A stretch of 64,000 nt of DNA from Erythrophleum ivorense (GCA_026724425.1 JAIUCV010000019.1:15709847-15773846); one strand, 5' to 3'; shown: positions 24,074-34,967, counted from the first letter of the stretch. Notes: a model not told the origin generated them from the sequence alone. Numbers and translations: made by a program.

Positions 24074-24376
24074 TTAGAATTTCCTGTGAGATCTTGCTCC
24101 ATTCAAATCTAAATGACATTTCTTTACAGCCCAGTAAGCTTTGTGTTCCACTTCTACCGGTAAGTGACATGCTTTTCCAAATACCAGCCGATAGGGTGAC
24201 ATGCTAATAGGAGTCTTGTAGGCAGTTCTATAGGCCCAAAGTGCATCATCGAGCCTCTTGCTCCAATCTTTCCTATTTGGCGGCACTGTTTTCTCCAAAA
24301 TTTGCTTCACCTCTCGGTTAGAAATTTTTGCTTGGCCATTTGTTTGTGGGTGGTATGGAGTAGCTAATTTATGCAC
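24074..24376 (-). pseudogene. Integrase core, second half, Athila-like element
   Basis: This continues the integrase catalytic core after a frameshift near 24370-24380. The AxPYHPQTNGQ block is clear, but the position that should carry the catalytic glutamate of the DD35E triad (right after NGQA) reads lysine (codon AAA). The rest (ISNREVKQIL, WAYRTAYKTPI, the FGKACHLPVE block) is typical Athila integrase. It ends at an in-frame TAA (24074-24076). Confidence 0.85.
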
Positions 24377-26118
24377 AAACCATACTTGCTAAGCAAGCTA
24401 TACATATTCCGGTTGCAAAAATGAGTGCCCTGGTCACTGATTATAGCTCTGGGGATACCAAACCTGCAGAAAATGTGAGAGCGAACAAACTCTACAACCA
24501 CAGAAGAATCATCAGTCCTAGTGGGTTTTGCTTCCACCCACTTCGAAACATAATCCATAGCCAATAAGATGTATGAAAATCCAAAAGAAGTAGGAAAAAG
24601 TCCCATAAAATCAATGCCCCACACATCAAAGACTTCACAAAATAAAATGGGATGTTGTGGCATTTCATTTCTCCTAGATATGCTACCTGTTTGTTGACAC
24701 CTGGCACATCTTTTACAAAAAGCAAAGGCATCACGAAACAAAGTAGGCCAATACAATCCACTATCTAAAACCTTTCTAGCTGTACGTTTTGGACTAAAAT
24801 GCCCTCCACATGCAAGTGTGTGACAAAAATTCAAAATAGAATCAAATTCTACATCAGGTACACAACGTCTGATCACTTGGTCACTGCATAATCTCCATAA
24901 ATATGGATCGTCCCAAATATAATACCTAGCTTCACTCCTAAACTTATTCAACTGATGTTTATTCAAATCAACAGGCAGTTCAAAAGCAGCTAGATAATTC
25001 ACTAAATCTGCATACCATGGGTAGGAACTATGCGCAGCACACAAATGCTCATTAGGGAAATCATCATCAATGGGTAAGGAATTTACCTTTTGAGCCTCAA
25101 TTCTGTTCAAGTGATCTGCCACTAAGTTTTCAGCTCCCCTTTTATCCCAGATGTCAATATCAAATTCTTGAAGTAGAAGCATCCATCTGATTAATCTTGG
25201 CTTTGCATCAGGCTTCTTTAGCAAGTACTTCAAAGCTGCATGATCAGTAAAAACAATGACTTTAGTATCAAGTAAATAAGATCTGAATTTATCCAAAGAA
25301 AAAACAATAGCAAGAAGCTCCTTTTCTGTGGTTGTATAATTTGCTTGTGCCCCATCCAGAGTCTTGGATGCATAGGCAATCACATGGGACCTTTTATTCA
25401 CTCTTTGGCTTAATACTGCACCTACAGCAAAATTAGATGCGTCACATAAAAGTTTGAATGGGAGGTTCCAATCGGGGGGTTGAATAATGGGTGGGGAAGT
25501 CAAGCATTTCTTAAGATCATCAAAAGCTGTTTTGCATGCATCATCAAAGTGGAAATCAACATCCTTTTGTAACAGCTTAGACAATGGCAAAGCAATTTTA
25601 CTAAAATTCTGAATGAATCTTCTATAGAAACCTGCATGACCTAGAAAAGATCGAACCTCCCGAACACATGTCGGGTATGGTAGAGAAGTAATAACATCTA
25701 TTTTAGCTTTATCAACCTCTATGCCCTGCTCAGATATAATATGACCTAATACTATACCTTTTCGAACCATAAAATGACACTTTTCAAAATTAAGTACAAG
25801 GTTCTTCTCTATGCATCTAGCTAGGACTCTATCTAGACTACGCAAGCAATCATCAAAAGAGTTCCCATAAACAGTGAAGTCATCCATAAAAATTTCTATA
25901 CAGTGTTCCAGGAAATCACTAAAAATAGAAACCATGCACCGCTGGAAAGTTCCAGGGGCATTGCAAAGACCAAAAGGCATGCATCTATAGGTATATGTTC
26001 CAAATGGGCATGTGAATATCGTCTTCTCTTGATCCTCCGGGGCTATGCATATCTGGAAATACCTTGAAAATCCATCCAGAAAATAGTAGTGAGATTTTCT
26101 AGCTAAACGCTCAAGCAT
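24364..26118 (-). CDS. Reverse transcriptase-RNase H-integrase frame, Athila-like element (broken at both ends)
   Basis: An open frame of 584 codons makes up most of pol. The first RT aspartate is at residue 15 (FLDGFS) and the catalytic pair is at 79-80 (FMDDF). RNase H follows with D226 (CDAS), E266 (EKEL), D292 (TDH) and D335 (ADHL). The integrase zinc domain has H433, H440, C471 and C474, and the integrase core has D503 and D562 (SDQG). The frame does not start at a true initiator: the RT N-terminus lies upstream in other frames (26119-26389). It ends by a frameshift in the middle of the integrase core. It would copy the RNA and insert the DNA in a working element; this copy cannot make a full protein. 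Confidence 0.92.
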   Translation of the reverse strand: MLERLARKSHYYFLDGFSRYFQICIAPEDQEKTIFTCPFGTYTYRCMPFGLCNAPGTFQRCMVSIFSDFLEHCIEIFMDDFTVYGNSFDDCLRSLDRVLARCIEKNLVLNFEKCHFMVRKGIVLGHIISEQGIEVDKAKIDVITSLPYPTCVREVRSFLGHAGFYRRFIQNFSKIALPLSKLLQKDVDFHFDDACKTAFDDLKKCLTSPPIIQPPDWNLPFKLLCDASNFAVGAVLSQRVNKRSHVIAYASKTLDGAQANYTTTEKELLAIVFSLDKFRSYLLDTKVIVFTDHAALKYLLKKPDAKPRLIRWMLLLQEFDIDIWDKRGAENLVADHLNRIEAQKVNSLPIDDDFPNEHLCAAHSSYPWYADLVNYLAAFELPVDLNKHQLNKFRSEARYYIWDDPYLWRLCSDQVIRRCVPDVEFDSILNFCHTLACGGHFSPKRTARKVLDSGLYWPTLFRDAFAFCKRCARCQQTGSISRRNEMPQHPILFCEVFDVWGIDFMGLFPTSFGFSYILLAMDYVSKWVEAKPTRTDDSSVVVEFVRSHIFCRFGIPRAIISDQGTHFCNRNMYSLLSKYGLCIN

Positions 26119-26389
26119 TTGATCAATAAAAGGGAGGGGGTAATGATCTTTTCTAGTGACTAAATTAAGCCTTCTATAATCAATGCAAACCCTTCAACTT
26201 TTTGTACATGAGTGGGCACCAATTCATTATGCTCATTCCGGACAACTGTGACTTCTGATTTCTTTGGAATCACCTGCACAGGACTAACCACTGACTGTCA
26301 GAAATAGGATATATAATACCAGTGGATAAAAGTTTAGAAACTTCCTTTTTAACCACATCCAAAATAAGTGGGTTTAGTCGCCTTTGAGG
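26119..26389 (-). pseudogene. RT N-terminal segment, frameshifted
   Basis: After the stop at 26390-26392 the protein similarity carries on (PQRRLNP, VVKKEV, IYPISDS), then changes frame near 26300 and again near 26200 before joining the long RT frame at 26118. The breaks look like single-base losses. This is the spacer and finger region of reverse transcriptase. Confidence 0.75.
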
Positions 26390-27868
26390 TTATCGCACTG
26401 GCTTTTCCCCATCTTCCAACAGAATTCTGTGCATGCATGTATCAGGGCTAATGCTAGGTATGTCAGTCAAGGTCCACCCTATTACTTGTCTTCTCTTCCT
26501 TAAGACCGCTAGAAGCTTCTCTTCCTCCTCTGGAGTGATGTCATTAGCTACTATCACTGGAAGCTTCTCATCTTTCTCTAAATAGGCATGCTTGAGATTG
26601 TCTGGTAGTGGTTTGAGCTCTAAGGTGGGAGCTTGTTCAACTGACGGTATGAGTTGTTTGATTTCAATCTCTTCCATGCTGAATACCTGTTCAGACAACT
26701 CACAGACAGAAGAAACAACTTTCCCAGCTTTGGGAATATTAGTAGTATGGAAAGAGTCAAAAGAATCAATAGTTAAGTGAACATCAGCATTACGATTCCC
26801 TAAGCTATCCATATCATCATGCAAAGAATTATTAGTACCAGAAAGATTAACAAGACTAGTGAAATCGACAGAGGTTCTAGATGAAATAGAATCATTCTGA
26901 TAAGCGATAAATTCCTTAGAGTTAATATCATCATGTAAGCTCAAGAATTCATCGATTTCTCTACATAGTGTACAATAATGAGAGTCATCACAATTATGTC
27001 TCAGAGAATCATCAAGATCAGCAATATCACAGGATTCAGTCAACAAACTATCCCAAAAATCAGCACTAGCATCTTCAATTAGCATATCAATCAGGCTGAT
27101 ACTACAAACAGAGTTATCATCACAGGGATGTTTCATGGCATCAAATATATTAAATTGTATCACATTGCCAGCAAACTCTAATTGAAGAGTACCCTCATGC
27201 ACATTTATAATTGTCTTTGCAATTTTTAAGAAGGGTCTTCCTAAAATGAGTGGGGCATGTCCACTAGATCTATATCTATCATCCTCCATATTAAGGACAT
27301 AAAAATTAGCTGGAAAAATAAAATCTTTAACCTTAACTAGAACATCCTCTAATACTCTTGAAGGATAGGCAATGCTCCTATTTGCTAACTGCACAACCAT
27401 TCCTGTAGGTTTTAGCTCTCCCATTTGCAAAGATGAATAAACAGATTTAGGCATAACATTTATAGCAGCACCAAGATCAATCAAAGCATTAGAAAATTCA
27501 AAATTCCCAATAGTGCATGGGATTGTAAAAGTGCCCAGATCTTGACACTTAGTGGGCATTGCTGGCTGTATGAGTGCTGAAACATTTTTGCCAAAATTGA
27601 CTTTTTCATTCCCTCTTAGACGCCTCTTGTTTGTACATATTTCCTTGAGAAACTTGGCATATTTAGGAATAGTCTTGATTGCCTCCAACAATGGTATGTT
27701 AACCTCAACTTTCTTGAACGTCTCAAGAATTTCTTTTTCCATTTCTGCTTCAGTTTGCTTCTTTCCCAAGGTAGGTCTATGTGGGAAACGTAAGATCTTC
27801 TTTGGCTCCTCTTCTTTGTTAGGCTCATTTAGTGCGACGTGTGTTTTTGATGACGCCAGTTTATCCAT
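26390..27868 (-). CDS. Aspartic protease region, Athila-like gag-pro frame
   Basis: Here are 492 open codons of the gag-pro polyprotein, in the same frame as gag. The retroviral-type protease lies at about residues 113-235, with the active-site aspartate at 131 (ALIDLGA, the Athila form of the usual D-S/T-G) and the LILGRPFL strand at 207-214. An acidic linker of about 200 residues follows, then the conserved 'CMHRILLEDG' stretch that leads into RT. It ends at TAA (26390-26392), a premature stop since the RT similarity continues without a gap in the same frame. The first methionine is not a real start: the frame opens after stops at 27983-27985 and 28025-28027. Confidence 0.9.
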   Translation of the reverse strand: MDKLASSKTHVALNEPNKEEEPKKILRFPHRPTLGKKQTEAEMEKEILETFKKVEVNIPLLEAIKTIPKYAKFLKEICTNKRRLRGNEKVNFGKNVSALIQPAMPTKCQDLGTFTIPCTIGNFEFSNALIDLGAAINVMPKSVYSSLQMGELKPTGMVVQLANRSIAYPSRVLEDVLVKVKDFIFPANFYVLNMEDDRYRSSGHAPLILGRPFLKIAKTIINVHEGTLQLEFAGNVIQFNIFDAMKHPCDDNSVCSISLIDMLIEDASADFWDSLLTESCDIADLDDSLRHNCDDSHYCTLCREIDEFLSLHDDINSKEFIAYQNDSISSRTSVDFTSLVNLSGTNNSLHDDMDSLGNRNADVHLTIDSFDSFHTTNIPKAGKVVSSVCELSEQVFSMEEIEIKQLIPSVEQAPTLELKPLPDNLKHAYLEKDEKLPVIVANDITPEEEEKLLAVLRKRRQVIGWTLTDIPSISPDTCMHRILLEDGEKPVR

Positions 27869-28297
27869 GGTAATGATATCTGAAGGTCCCTGAACCTCTC
27901 TCCCTCTCCTAAGAGTGATAGCACTAACATTGCTACTATTCCTTGGATTGACAATTGTCTGAGAAGGTAACTGGCCTGACCCTTAGCTTTTTATTTCACT
28001 GAGAGAAGTGGCAAATTGGCCTAACTAAGTATCAACCCTCCTTTCTAAATTTTGCACTACTTGTGTAAGTTGTGTAAGTTTTGCATTACTCTCCATAAGA
28101 TGCTTCATCAAATCCCCCATATTATCCCCTTTTTTTGGTTCCTCCTTTATAGGGATTGATGGCCTAATAGGTTGGGGAGATTGTGCACTGGGTCCTGTAA
28201 TATTATATCTATTTTGCTGTTGCCCTCCCCTATATCTCAGGTTGGGGTGATCCCTCCATCCTGGATTGTATGTATTAGAATAGGGGTCATATTTTTG
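27869..28297 (-). pseudogene. gag-protease linker with two stop codons
   Basis: The gag frame continues here past its stop at 28298, with recognisable 'NPGWRDHPNL' text after the zinc knuckle, and is closed twice more by TAG (28025-28027) and TAA (27983-27985). The frame is unchanged between gag and protease, so this is one ancestral polyprotein frame. Confidence 0.8.
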
Positions 28298-29548
28298 CTA
28301 CCCTTGTTGCATTGGCCTAACTGGATATATCCCAGCACAAGCCTCTACTCTGTCCTCTAACATAGGACACTGATCAGTAGCATGTGTGGCCAAATAGCAT
28401 ATATCACACAGGGGTCCCACCAAGGTAGTAGAAGTAGATGTTTGCCCAGGTGCATAGCACTGTGGAAAAGAATGTGTCTGAGTAGAGTAGGACTGTGGTG
28501 CACAAGTCTGAGAGGGTGTAGAGGATGATTGTGGCTGTTGCCGATCTAAAGCAAGCCGTTGGAGCACAGAAGACATTACATCAATCTTACTCTCAAGTCT
28601 CTGACCATACTCTGGAGCATGCAATTCACTGACTCCTCTTACCATTTGCATTGATCTGGATCCAAACTGCTGAGCATTCTGAGCCATCTTGTCAATCAAC
28701 TCCCAGGCCCTTATAAGTGTCAGATCACCTAAGGCTCCACCAGAGGCAGCATCGATCATGTTTCTGTCTATGTTCAACAGTCCCTCATAGAAGTATTGAA
28801 TAAGTAACTGATCAGAGATTTGATGGTGAGGACAACTAGCCAACAACCTCTTAAACCTTTCCCAATATTCATATAAAGTTTCTCTACTATTCTGTCTGAT
28901 CCCACATATTTCCTTTCTTATTGATGCAGTGCGAGACGCAGGAAAGAATTTCTCCAAAAATAGCCTCTTCAGTTGGTCCCAAGAAGTAATGGCACCAGGA
29001 GGTAAATAGTACAACCAATCTTTAGCTAAACCATCCAGGGAAAAAGGAAACGCTCTGAGTTTAATTTGTTCCTCTGAGACTCCCTGTGGCTTCATTGTAG
29101 AGCAAACAACGTGAAATTCCTTTAAATGTTTGTGAGGGTCGTCTCCTGCAAGTCCATGAAATTTAGGAAGTAAGTGAATCAAACCAGATTTAAGCTCAAA
29201 ATTTGCATCTGATTCTGGATATTGTATACAGAGATTTTGATAATGCACATTAGGAGCTGTCAATTCTCTAATAGTTTTGGCATGTATGTTATCATTTATA
29301 TTGGCATTGGCATTCAAATTAGCCTGAACATGCATATTCATGTTAGCATTCATATGATCTTGTTCAGCCATATTATTACCAGCAAATTGAAGTACACAAT
29401 CAACTCCTTGCACAGAACTAAAAGCAGAAGAAATAGTACTACTAATTCCTACTCTTTCTTTGCTCTTCTTATTCTTCACTTGTCTTTTAAAGGTTTTTTC
29501 GATCTCTGGATCCAAATCAATTAATTTTTTACCAGAGCTCCTTGTCAT
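28298..29548 (-). CDS. gag: gag of the Athila-like element
   Basis: This frame encodes the capsid-nucleocapsid polyprotein that packs the element RNA. I take the start at 29548 (MTRSSGKKLIDLDPEIEK), which resembles known Athila gag starts; the frame is open 12 codons further up. A low-complexity Asn/Met/Ala-rich stretch follows, then the retrotransposon gag domain (AKDWLYYLPPG, SWDQLKRLFLEKFFP) over roughly residues 150-300, and a CX2CX4HX4C zinc knuckle (CDIC...H...C) about 25 residues before the end. It stops at TAG (28298-28300), earlier than expected since the frame continues into protease. The PBS lies about 400 bp upstream. Confidence 0.9.
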   Translation of the reverse strand: MTRSSGKKLIDLDPEIEKTFKRQVKNKKSKERVGISSTISSAFSSVQGVDCVLQFAGNNMAEQDHMNANMNMHVQANLNANANINDNIHAKTIRELTAPNVHYQNLCIQYPESDANFELKSGLIHLLPKFHGLAGDDPHKHLKEFHVVCSTMKPQGVSEEQIKLRAFPFSLDGLAKDWLYYLPPGAITSWDQLKRLFLEKFFPASRTASIRKEICGIRQNSRETLYEYWERFKRLLASCPHHQISDQLLIQYFYEGLLNIDRNMIDAASGGALGDLTLIRAWELIDKMAQNAQQFGSRSMQMVRGVSELHAPEYGQRLESKIDVMSSVLQRLALDRQQPQSSSTPSQTCAPQSYSTQTHSFPQCYAPGQTSTSTTLVGPLCDICYLATHATDQCPMLEDRVEACAGIYPVRPMQQG

Positions 29549-29940
29549 AAACCAATTAGACAAGCAAAAACTAAGAAGGAACACAAGAAATCAACAAATA
29601 AAAATTAAAACAATAAATCTAGAAAAATTAGAAAAATCTTTAGAAAAATAGAGAAAATACTAAAAAATTAGAAAAAGTGTTTAAAACGTTGGAATTTGGC
29701 CAAAAGATGGTGTACCGAATAGCTATGCTATTACTTTTGCTCAAAACACCCAAAAAACCTTGGAAAACAAAGTTTGAGAATTTTCTGGATATTTCAAACA
29801 AAAATTCCAGCAAGCAGCAAAATCAGATTAAGTAACCGAATGATCCAATTCCAAATTCGAAACAAAGGAAAATAGGACAAAAACAAAAATAGGACAATTA
29901 AATGCTAAGAAAGCCTTCCAAACAAATAAGAAACTAAACT

Positions 29941-29957
29941 CCCCGGCAACGGCGCCA
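29941..29957 (-). other. Primer-binding site, tRNA-Asp type
   Basis: The plus strand reads CCCCGGCAACGGCGCCA, the 3' end of plant tRNA-Asp(GTC) including CCA; the element strand therefore carries its complement, TGGCGCCGTTGCCGGGG. It sits 4 bases inside the 5' LTR boundary at 29962. This PBS is usual for Athila elements. Confidence 0.93.
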
Positions 29958-29961
29958 AATT

Positions 29962-32023
29962 TGATGATTGTGTTGTTCAATCTCAAATAAAACTAGGAAA
30001 CAAAATAAAATTTTATAGTTAATGGTGCAATCCTAGGTCATCTCCCTTGGAGTTTATGCCTTAATTTGTTTATGGAAAGGTTATTCTAAGTATTGCTACT
30101 GAAACTTATTTTGGGATTGAAGTGCTAGAATTTAATTGAACTAAGTTTAATTGACGAAAATCAAAAGAATTTAAAACTAAATGAGATGAACAATTAAGAG
30201 AATATGGTAGCTAACTTTGCATTGGACTCCCGAGAATTCAATTATCCTTGCCCCTGATTTAGTTTACCAAATTTGGAATTAATTCCTTGCTCTTTAGTGT
30301 ATTCCTTATAAAGATTCTTGAATAACCATCCAAGATTTAATTTATTAATTATACAAGGAAATTGCAACCACAAGAAACCTCGAATAACTAATTAATTGAA
30401 TTAAGAACAAGAACACACCTTAACCAAATTCAATTGATTAATAGAATCACATGCACAATTTACTTAAGATACTAATTGACCAATTAGATTAATTAATTCC
30501 TCAAATAATTTGCATACAATTTCTAGTTAATTAATCCAATAACCATTGCATCAATTAACCCAAGATCAAGAGGAATTTAAAAGTAAATTGCACAATACTA
30601 ATTTTGGAATTTTTATAAGCATGTGATGATTGTAATCAAAATTCCAAAATCAAATTCAAAACAAATTAATAAAATCTCAGCAACTAAATTCCTAAATCAA
30701 TTAACTAAACCTAGTCAAATTAATCAAAGATTTAATGCTGGAATTTAAAAGACATAGTAAGGAATAATTATCCAATTTTGTGGGAAAAGATGGGGCTCAA
30801 ATCTTCATCTAGGAGCTTCCAATTTTCAGCTAGCCACCATGGTTAATTAAGTTGCCATGAAGAATGTAATTGGAGAAGAGTTGTTGGAAGAATGCTCCCT
30901 AGATTTCTCTTTGGCTCTCCTAGCAGTCTCGCCTTTTTCCACGTTCTGCACTTGCTATCTTCATTGCAAAAAAAAAAAACACGCTGTCCTTGATGAATGA
31001 ATGGTTCTATATATAGGCAAGGATTTGCTAAGAATTTGAGGCGTGAATGGAGTAAACTCTGGTGATAATTCAGAGGCGTGGCTGTGCTGGACTGTGAGAG
31101 GCGTGAATGAAGTATGAATCCTCCTTGGAGTGTGCTTCTGGACGCTTTAAACTTGCTACTGTTCATGTGACTCTTTTATTTACTAACACCATGTAAGCTT
31201 TGCATGCTGAAATTACGTTTCTAATATAATTCCATGCTGCTGCTCTTCATTAAGTATTCTTCACGTGAAAGCCTCGTCATGTCAACCCGTAGCTTTTTCT
31301 AATCTTTATTTTCTTCATGTGGCTTCCAGCGTCTGCCTCGTCCAGCTTCAGCGTTTTCCAGCCAGTAGCTCAAGTTGGTTGCTTCATTAATCCATAAAAT
31401 TCTGCAGCCTAAAATCCAGCTTATTATTTCAATAAAATCTCATTGCTTAGCTTGTTCCAGCTCCTATTTAGCTTGTGCAGTTCGAACTTGCTTCTTTTCC
31501 TTCCATCATTCAGCTCCAACCTTCTCCTCTAATTCGTAGCTAGTTCTCCCAACTCATGCAAGCTTCAGCTCGTTTTCCTCGTGCTCATCTCGTTGCTTCG
31601 CTTCATGCTCTGTTTTCTACGTACGTTGTTGTAGCTTCTAACGTGTTTTCTGCATGCCTCCTACGCATTACGTTGGCTGCTTATTCTCTGCTGTATTAGA
31701 CCTCATTCAACACGTTTTCTTGATGACCCCATGGGTGTGTGTGTTGTTCTCTACGTGGAGCTTTTTCCCACTCTTTATAAACCATGTTCTGCCCAAAATT
31801 AAAAAGTGTTTTAAGGATAAAAAATATTTAATCATCAAAGAATTTTAGAGAATAAAATCTTAGTAATTTAAATCCAAAAATTCTTCTAATTAATTCAAAA
31901 TTATATTATTTTCCAAATTTATCCACAAATTCAAATATTGCATAATAAATCCATTTAAGCTCAAATTAATCATTAAAAACAATAATAAATGTGGATAAAA
32001 TATATGAAAATTAGCACTTATCA
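29962..32023 (-). repeat. 5' LTR of the Athila-like element, complete
   Basis: The LTR is 2062 bp and on the element strand runs TGATAAGTGC...ACAATCATCA. The solo LTR at 52287-54357 is the same family and similar length. A TATA box is at 31008-31015. Frames of about 100 codons across the promoter region, here and in the solo LTR, look alike only because the DNA is conserved. Confidence 0.93.
31008..31015 (-). promoter_or_regulatory. TATA box of the Athila-like 5' LTR
   Basis: CTATATATAG lies in a segment conserved with the family 3 solo LTR, where the same box is at 53285-53292. Transcription would run left towards the PBS and gag. Confidence 0.7.
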
Positions 32024-32884
32024 GACACTGAGATGACTTGTTAGCCATGCCACAATATTAAGAAAGTATAAGAACCCAATGAAGAAAATCTCACTCTACT
32101 CTTCCCATAGATGTCTAGAGCATGTAATGCATAATGCTAGAGAGCTAGAGATGAATGTGTTACATAATTCCATAGAGCTCCAAATAATCTAGTCTTTGAC
32201 TTCCGAAAAATCTCTAGATAAGATATATATTTATGCCAAATTTCATAGGCAAATTCATTCATTAGTTTAGATCTTGGCATTGGGTTATGAAATGGTCTAT
32301 TTTGTGTCATCAAAAGGGTCCAAAATTGCTTCTAAGGCAACCATGGCTACTTGAGCATATGGGAATGCACCAAAATGACCTTCTAAACTTATCTCAAAGA
32401 TGTATAAACCTAGAAATCAAAACCCCACTCTCTTACCCCAAGTCATACACAAGAATGTACATGCTAGTGCTTGCCATTCCATACCCAAATCATGCTATTT
32501 CATACATTTGGCATTAATTTTCATTCATACATCATACATTTACATATTTACATGTGTTCATGAAGCCATACAACATATATAACAATGGATTACATCATGT
32601 GCCACTCATATGGCTACAATTTGGCATTTTCATACACTTGGTTGACATCTTCTTCTCTAGGCTTGGTGGTTTCCATTACTTTCCTCATTTAATCCACTTA
32701 GCATGTTACGACATTGGAAAGGAGGAAATGAGATTCAAAGAATCCCAATAGCTCATCTCCCTTTCCATCACACATAAAGGATGCAATACAAGTCTTAAAA
32801 ATGCATGCATAGGCATATTGAAATGTGTGAGTATTCAAGAAACATCTTTGGCATTTGAACAAGTCATATATAGCATACATAGGC

Positions 32885-33065
32885 TTGACAAGTAAGTGGA
32901 TTAGCCTTATCCATTCTCTTATGGATTTTGGACCTGCCTCACCCATTTTCTCTAGGATGTTTTGACTCAACCTCACTTTTAGGAGACTTTTTACTTTGTC
33001 TCAACGAACTTTAAGGATTCTTAGCTCATTCTTACCATGGCTAAAGGTTCTTGGCTTCACTACAC
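32885..33065 (-). repeat. Degenerate tandem array inside F1-e
   Basis: Imperfect units with 'cctcac' and 'gactttt' lie at the position equivalent to the other family 1 arrays. Confidence 0.6.
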
Positions 33066-34390
33066 TCAAGCAAACCCAAGTACATATACTAGACATCATT
33101 TGAACATATTGCAACATTATGGTACCATGGAACAAAGGCATATACTAGAACACTTTTCATGACTTAAAACACACATACACACATTCAAACACAAAGTCAG
33201 CACACATTCATGCATGAGAAAAAGTGGAGAGAGCTACCTTTGCCATATAAACACACTTTTTCTCTTGGAATTATGCTCTCTTCCTCGGCCTCACACACAC
33301 AACGGTGTGGAATTTATTTCTCTTGGCCTAAACAAAATATGTGGAAGCTAATTAGATTCTTGGAATCATTTCTAAAGCTACACATCTTTCTTAAACACTA
33401 ACTTGATCTAATAGTCTCATTATGGTTCCAAAATGCACCTAATGAAGCAACATCCATCATTTGAGTTCTATGCTCCATTCTTCCTTTCATTTATGATTCT
33501 TGACTACTTTTAAATCTCATGGAATCATCACACAATTAAAACAAAGAGCCTAACTAAGTATTACTTCTTTAGGCCATAATATGGAATCTACATCACCAAT
33601 TCATTCTCTAGGCCTCTTAAATTTTTCCTAAGGTTTCCCCTCATCTTCACTTATCATATATGACTTAGAAATGGGCTTGAAAAATTTTAAAACTATCCTT
33701 AGGTACCTCAACTACTTTAGGCAGAAGCTATGCTTGTTTTTGGCACTTATGGAGCTTGCTTTATTTTCCTGGTGGAAGATGCATATGAGGAGCCTTCTAG
33801 GGGTCTTAGAAGCTCATTTAAACATTCATTTAGGCCTAGGAATCATTGTATCAAATCAAAATTTTCATTTTTCAAGGGACACTTGAAACCCTAACTTTGC
33901 TATCTTGATTTTCCATGGTTATTTGTTAATTCTCTTTATATATTCTTATTCTCCTCTATTAAATTCCTAGGATTCACCTTTGGTTCTGCCTAAAATCCAA
34001 GCCTTCTTGAAGCTACATATATGGGACGAACCAAGGAGAAGAAGGGAGCAAGAGGTAGCTACTATGGAATGAAAATTTACCTTGTTGTTTTAGCTTTTCT
34101 TGCTTGTTTCTCTCTTTCCTTAGCTTCCTCTCTTCAAATCCAAATTTTCCCCTTTGTTCTATCTTCAAAACAGATCCAAGAACTTCAATAAAGCCATATG
34201 AAAGAAAGGGAAATGGAGGAGAAGGAATTTGCTAAAGAAAAAGCATGGACAAAGCCAAGAAAATCCATACCTCTTCCTTGCTTTTCTCCTTTCTTTCTCC
34301 TCCTTCTTGTGCGCCTCACCGTTAGGCTTCTTCCTCTGATTTAGGGTAAAAACAAATGTGGCTAAATGAAGGAGGAGGTAGGGCACCTCA

Positions 34391-34400
34391 TATATATAGG
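34391..34400 (-). promoter_or_regulatory. TATA box of LTR F1-e
   Basis: TATATATAGG (plus-strand text) is placed as in F1-d, followed on the minus strand by a purine-rich leader and a GGTATG donor-like site near 34270. Confidence 0.55.
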
Positions 34401-34967
34401 TAGGTTTAAGAAACACTTTTCGTCTTGACATTTTCGTTTCCAGTATGTTTTAGCATCTTTTTGAGAACTATCTTTCCATTATGAATTTAGATTCCCAATT
34501 TAACAAAATGCCTTTAGAATCACTCAAATTAGAGCTAAAATCTTCTTGAACAAATCTATCAAAGTTTAGGTCAACTGACGTTGGAAAATGTCCACTGGAG
34601 GAGTTTTAACTGTCCCGAGGCTTCCCATAGTTTCCAGGGCCTCTGAGAATCTTGAAGATCTCAAAACTTTCATTTAAAAAGCTCTTTTGTGATAATTTCA
34701 AATTTTGCTCAAAATTACGAAAATGCCATTACGTTTCGTCAACTTTTTGTTCAAATTTGTTTCTTCATTCTATCTCCATTTTTCTTTGTGTCTGAGTTTG
34801 GGATTTTCATTTTTACGAGTCTAGAATACTACACAAATTTTTTGAGACCTCAAATCACTCTATATGGGGGACTTCCTTTTATATCTGATGAATTTAGTGC
34901 ATTTATAGAGAAACTATACGTTACGTTTCTCGTATTTTCTCTCATTTTCAAAAAATCGAATATTACA

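Larger units (their letters stand above)
21780..32023 (-). mobile_element. Athila-like Ty3/gypsy retrotransposon (family 3)
   Basis: A 10.24-kb minus-strand element is bounded by a perfect TSD, GACAC, at 21775-21779 and 32024-32028, inside F1-f. Read on the minus strand the order is 5' LTR (32023-29962), tRNA-Asp PBS, gag, protease, reverse transcriptase, RNase H, integrase, a noncoding tail and a truncated 3' LTR (22473-21780). The tRNA-Asp PBS, the gag-protease single frame, the DLGA protease motif and the protein text are typical of the Athila lineage. No env-like frame is present. Several stops and frameshifts, a lost integrase glutamate and a 3' LTR deletion make it defective. It is probably the youngest large insertion in the left half. 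Confidence 0.93.
19045..32164 (+). mobile_element. Variant family 1 solo LTR copy F1-f, split by the Athila-like element
   Basis: It starts TGTAACAACCGGG, ends GTGTTACA and has a perfect TSD, TAATT, at 19040-19044 and 32165-32169. Removing the Athila-like element leaves about 2.87 kb. From about 19430 on it shares the family 1 order: purine leader with AAAAG|GTAAG at 19491-19500, 'ggtagctctctcc' near 19916, array, inverted repeat, later blocks. Its first 380 bp are unlike the other copies: a purine-rich run (19055-19105) and an array of GCTATAGCGA motifs (19155-19345). It therefore looks like a family 1 body with a different U3. Confidence 0.85.
18358..34967 (-). mobile_element. Family 1 solo LTR copy F1-e, split by F1-f
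   Basis: The minus-strand LTR starts at 34967 (TGTAATATTCG) and ends at 18358 (plus-strand text TGTAACACCATA). Its flanks are TTGAG (18353-18357) and TTAAG (34968-34972), a TSD with one change. It is interrupted by F1-f (19045-32164), and its halves join smoothly across that insertion ('acttaatt' / 'ccatagagctcc', equivalent to about 51210-51230 in F1-j). The net length is about 3.49 kb. TATA-like text lies at 34391-34400 and the tandem array at 32885-33065. There is no internal region, so it is a solo LTR. Confidence 0.85.

Noticed and set aside
29941..29957. Possible tRNA-Asp gene
   Set aside because: Only the 3'-terminal 17 bases including CCA match, next to an LTR boundary. That is a primer-binding site; no cloverleaf surrounds it.
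30843..31166. Open frame of ~107 codons in the Athila-like 5' LTR resembling one at 53136-53414 in the solo LTR
   Set aside because: The likeness spans the TATA box and presumed leader, so it reflects conserved promoter DNA in two copies of one LTR. A protein across the promoter would not be translated from the element's own transcript.
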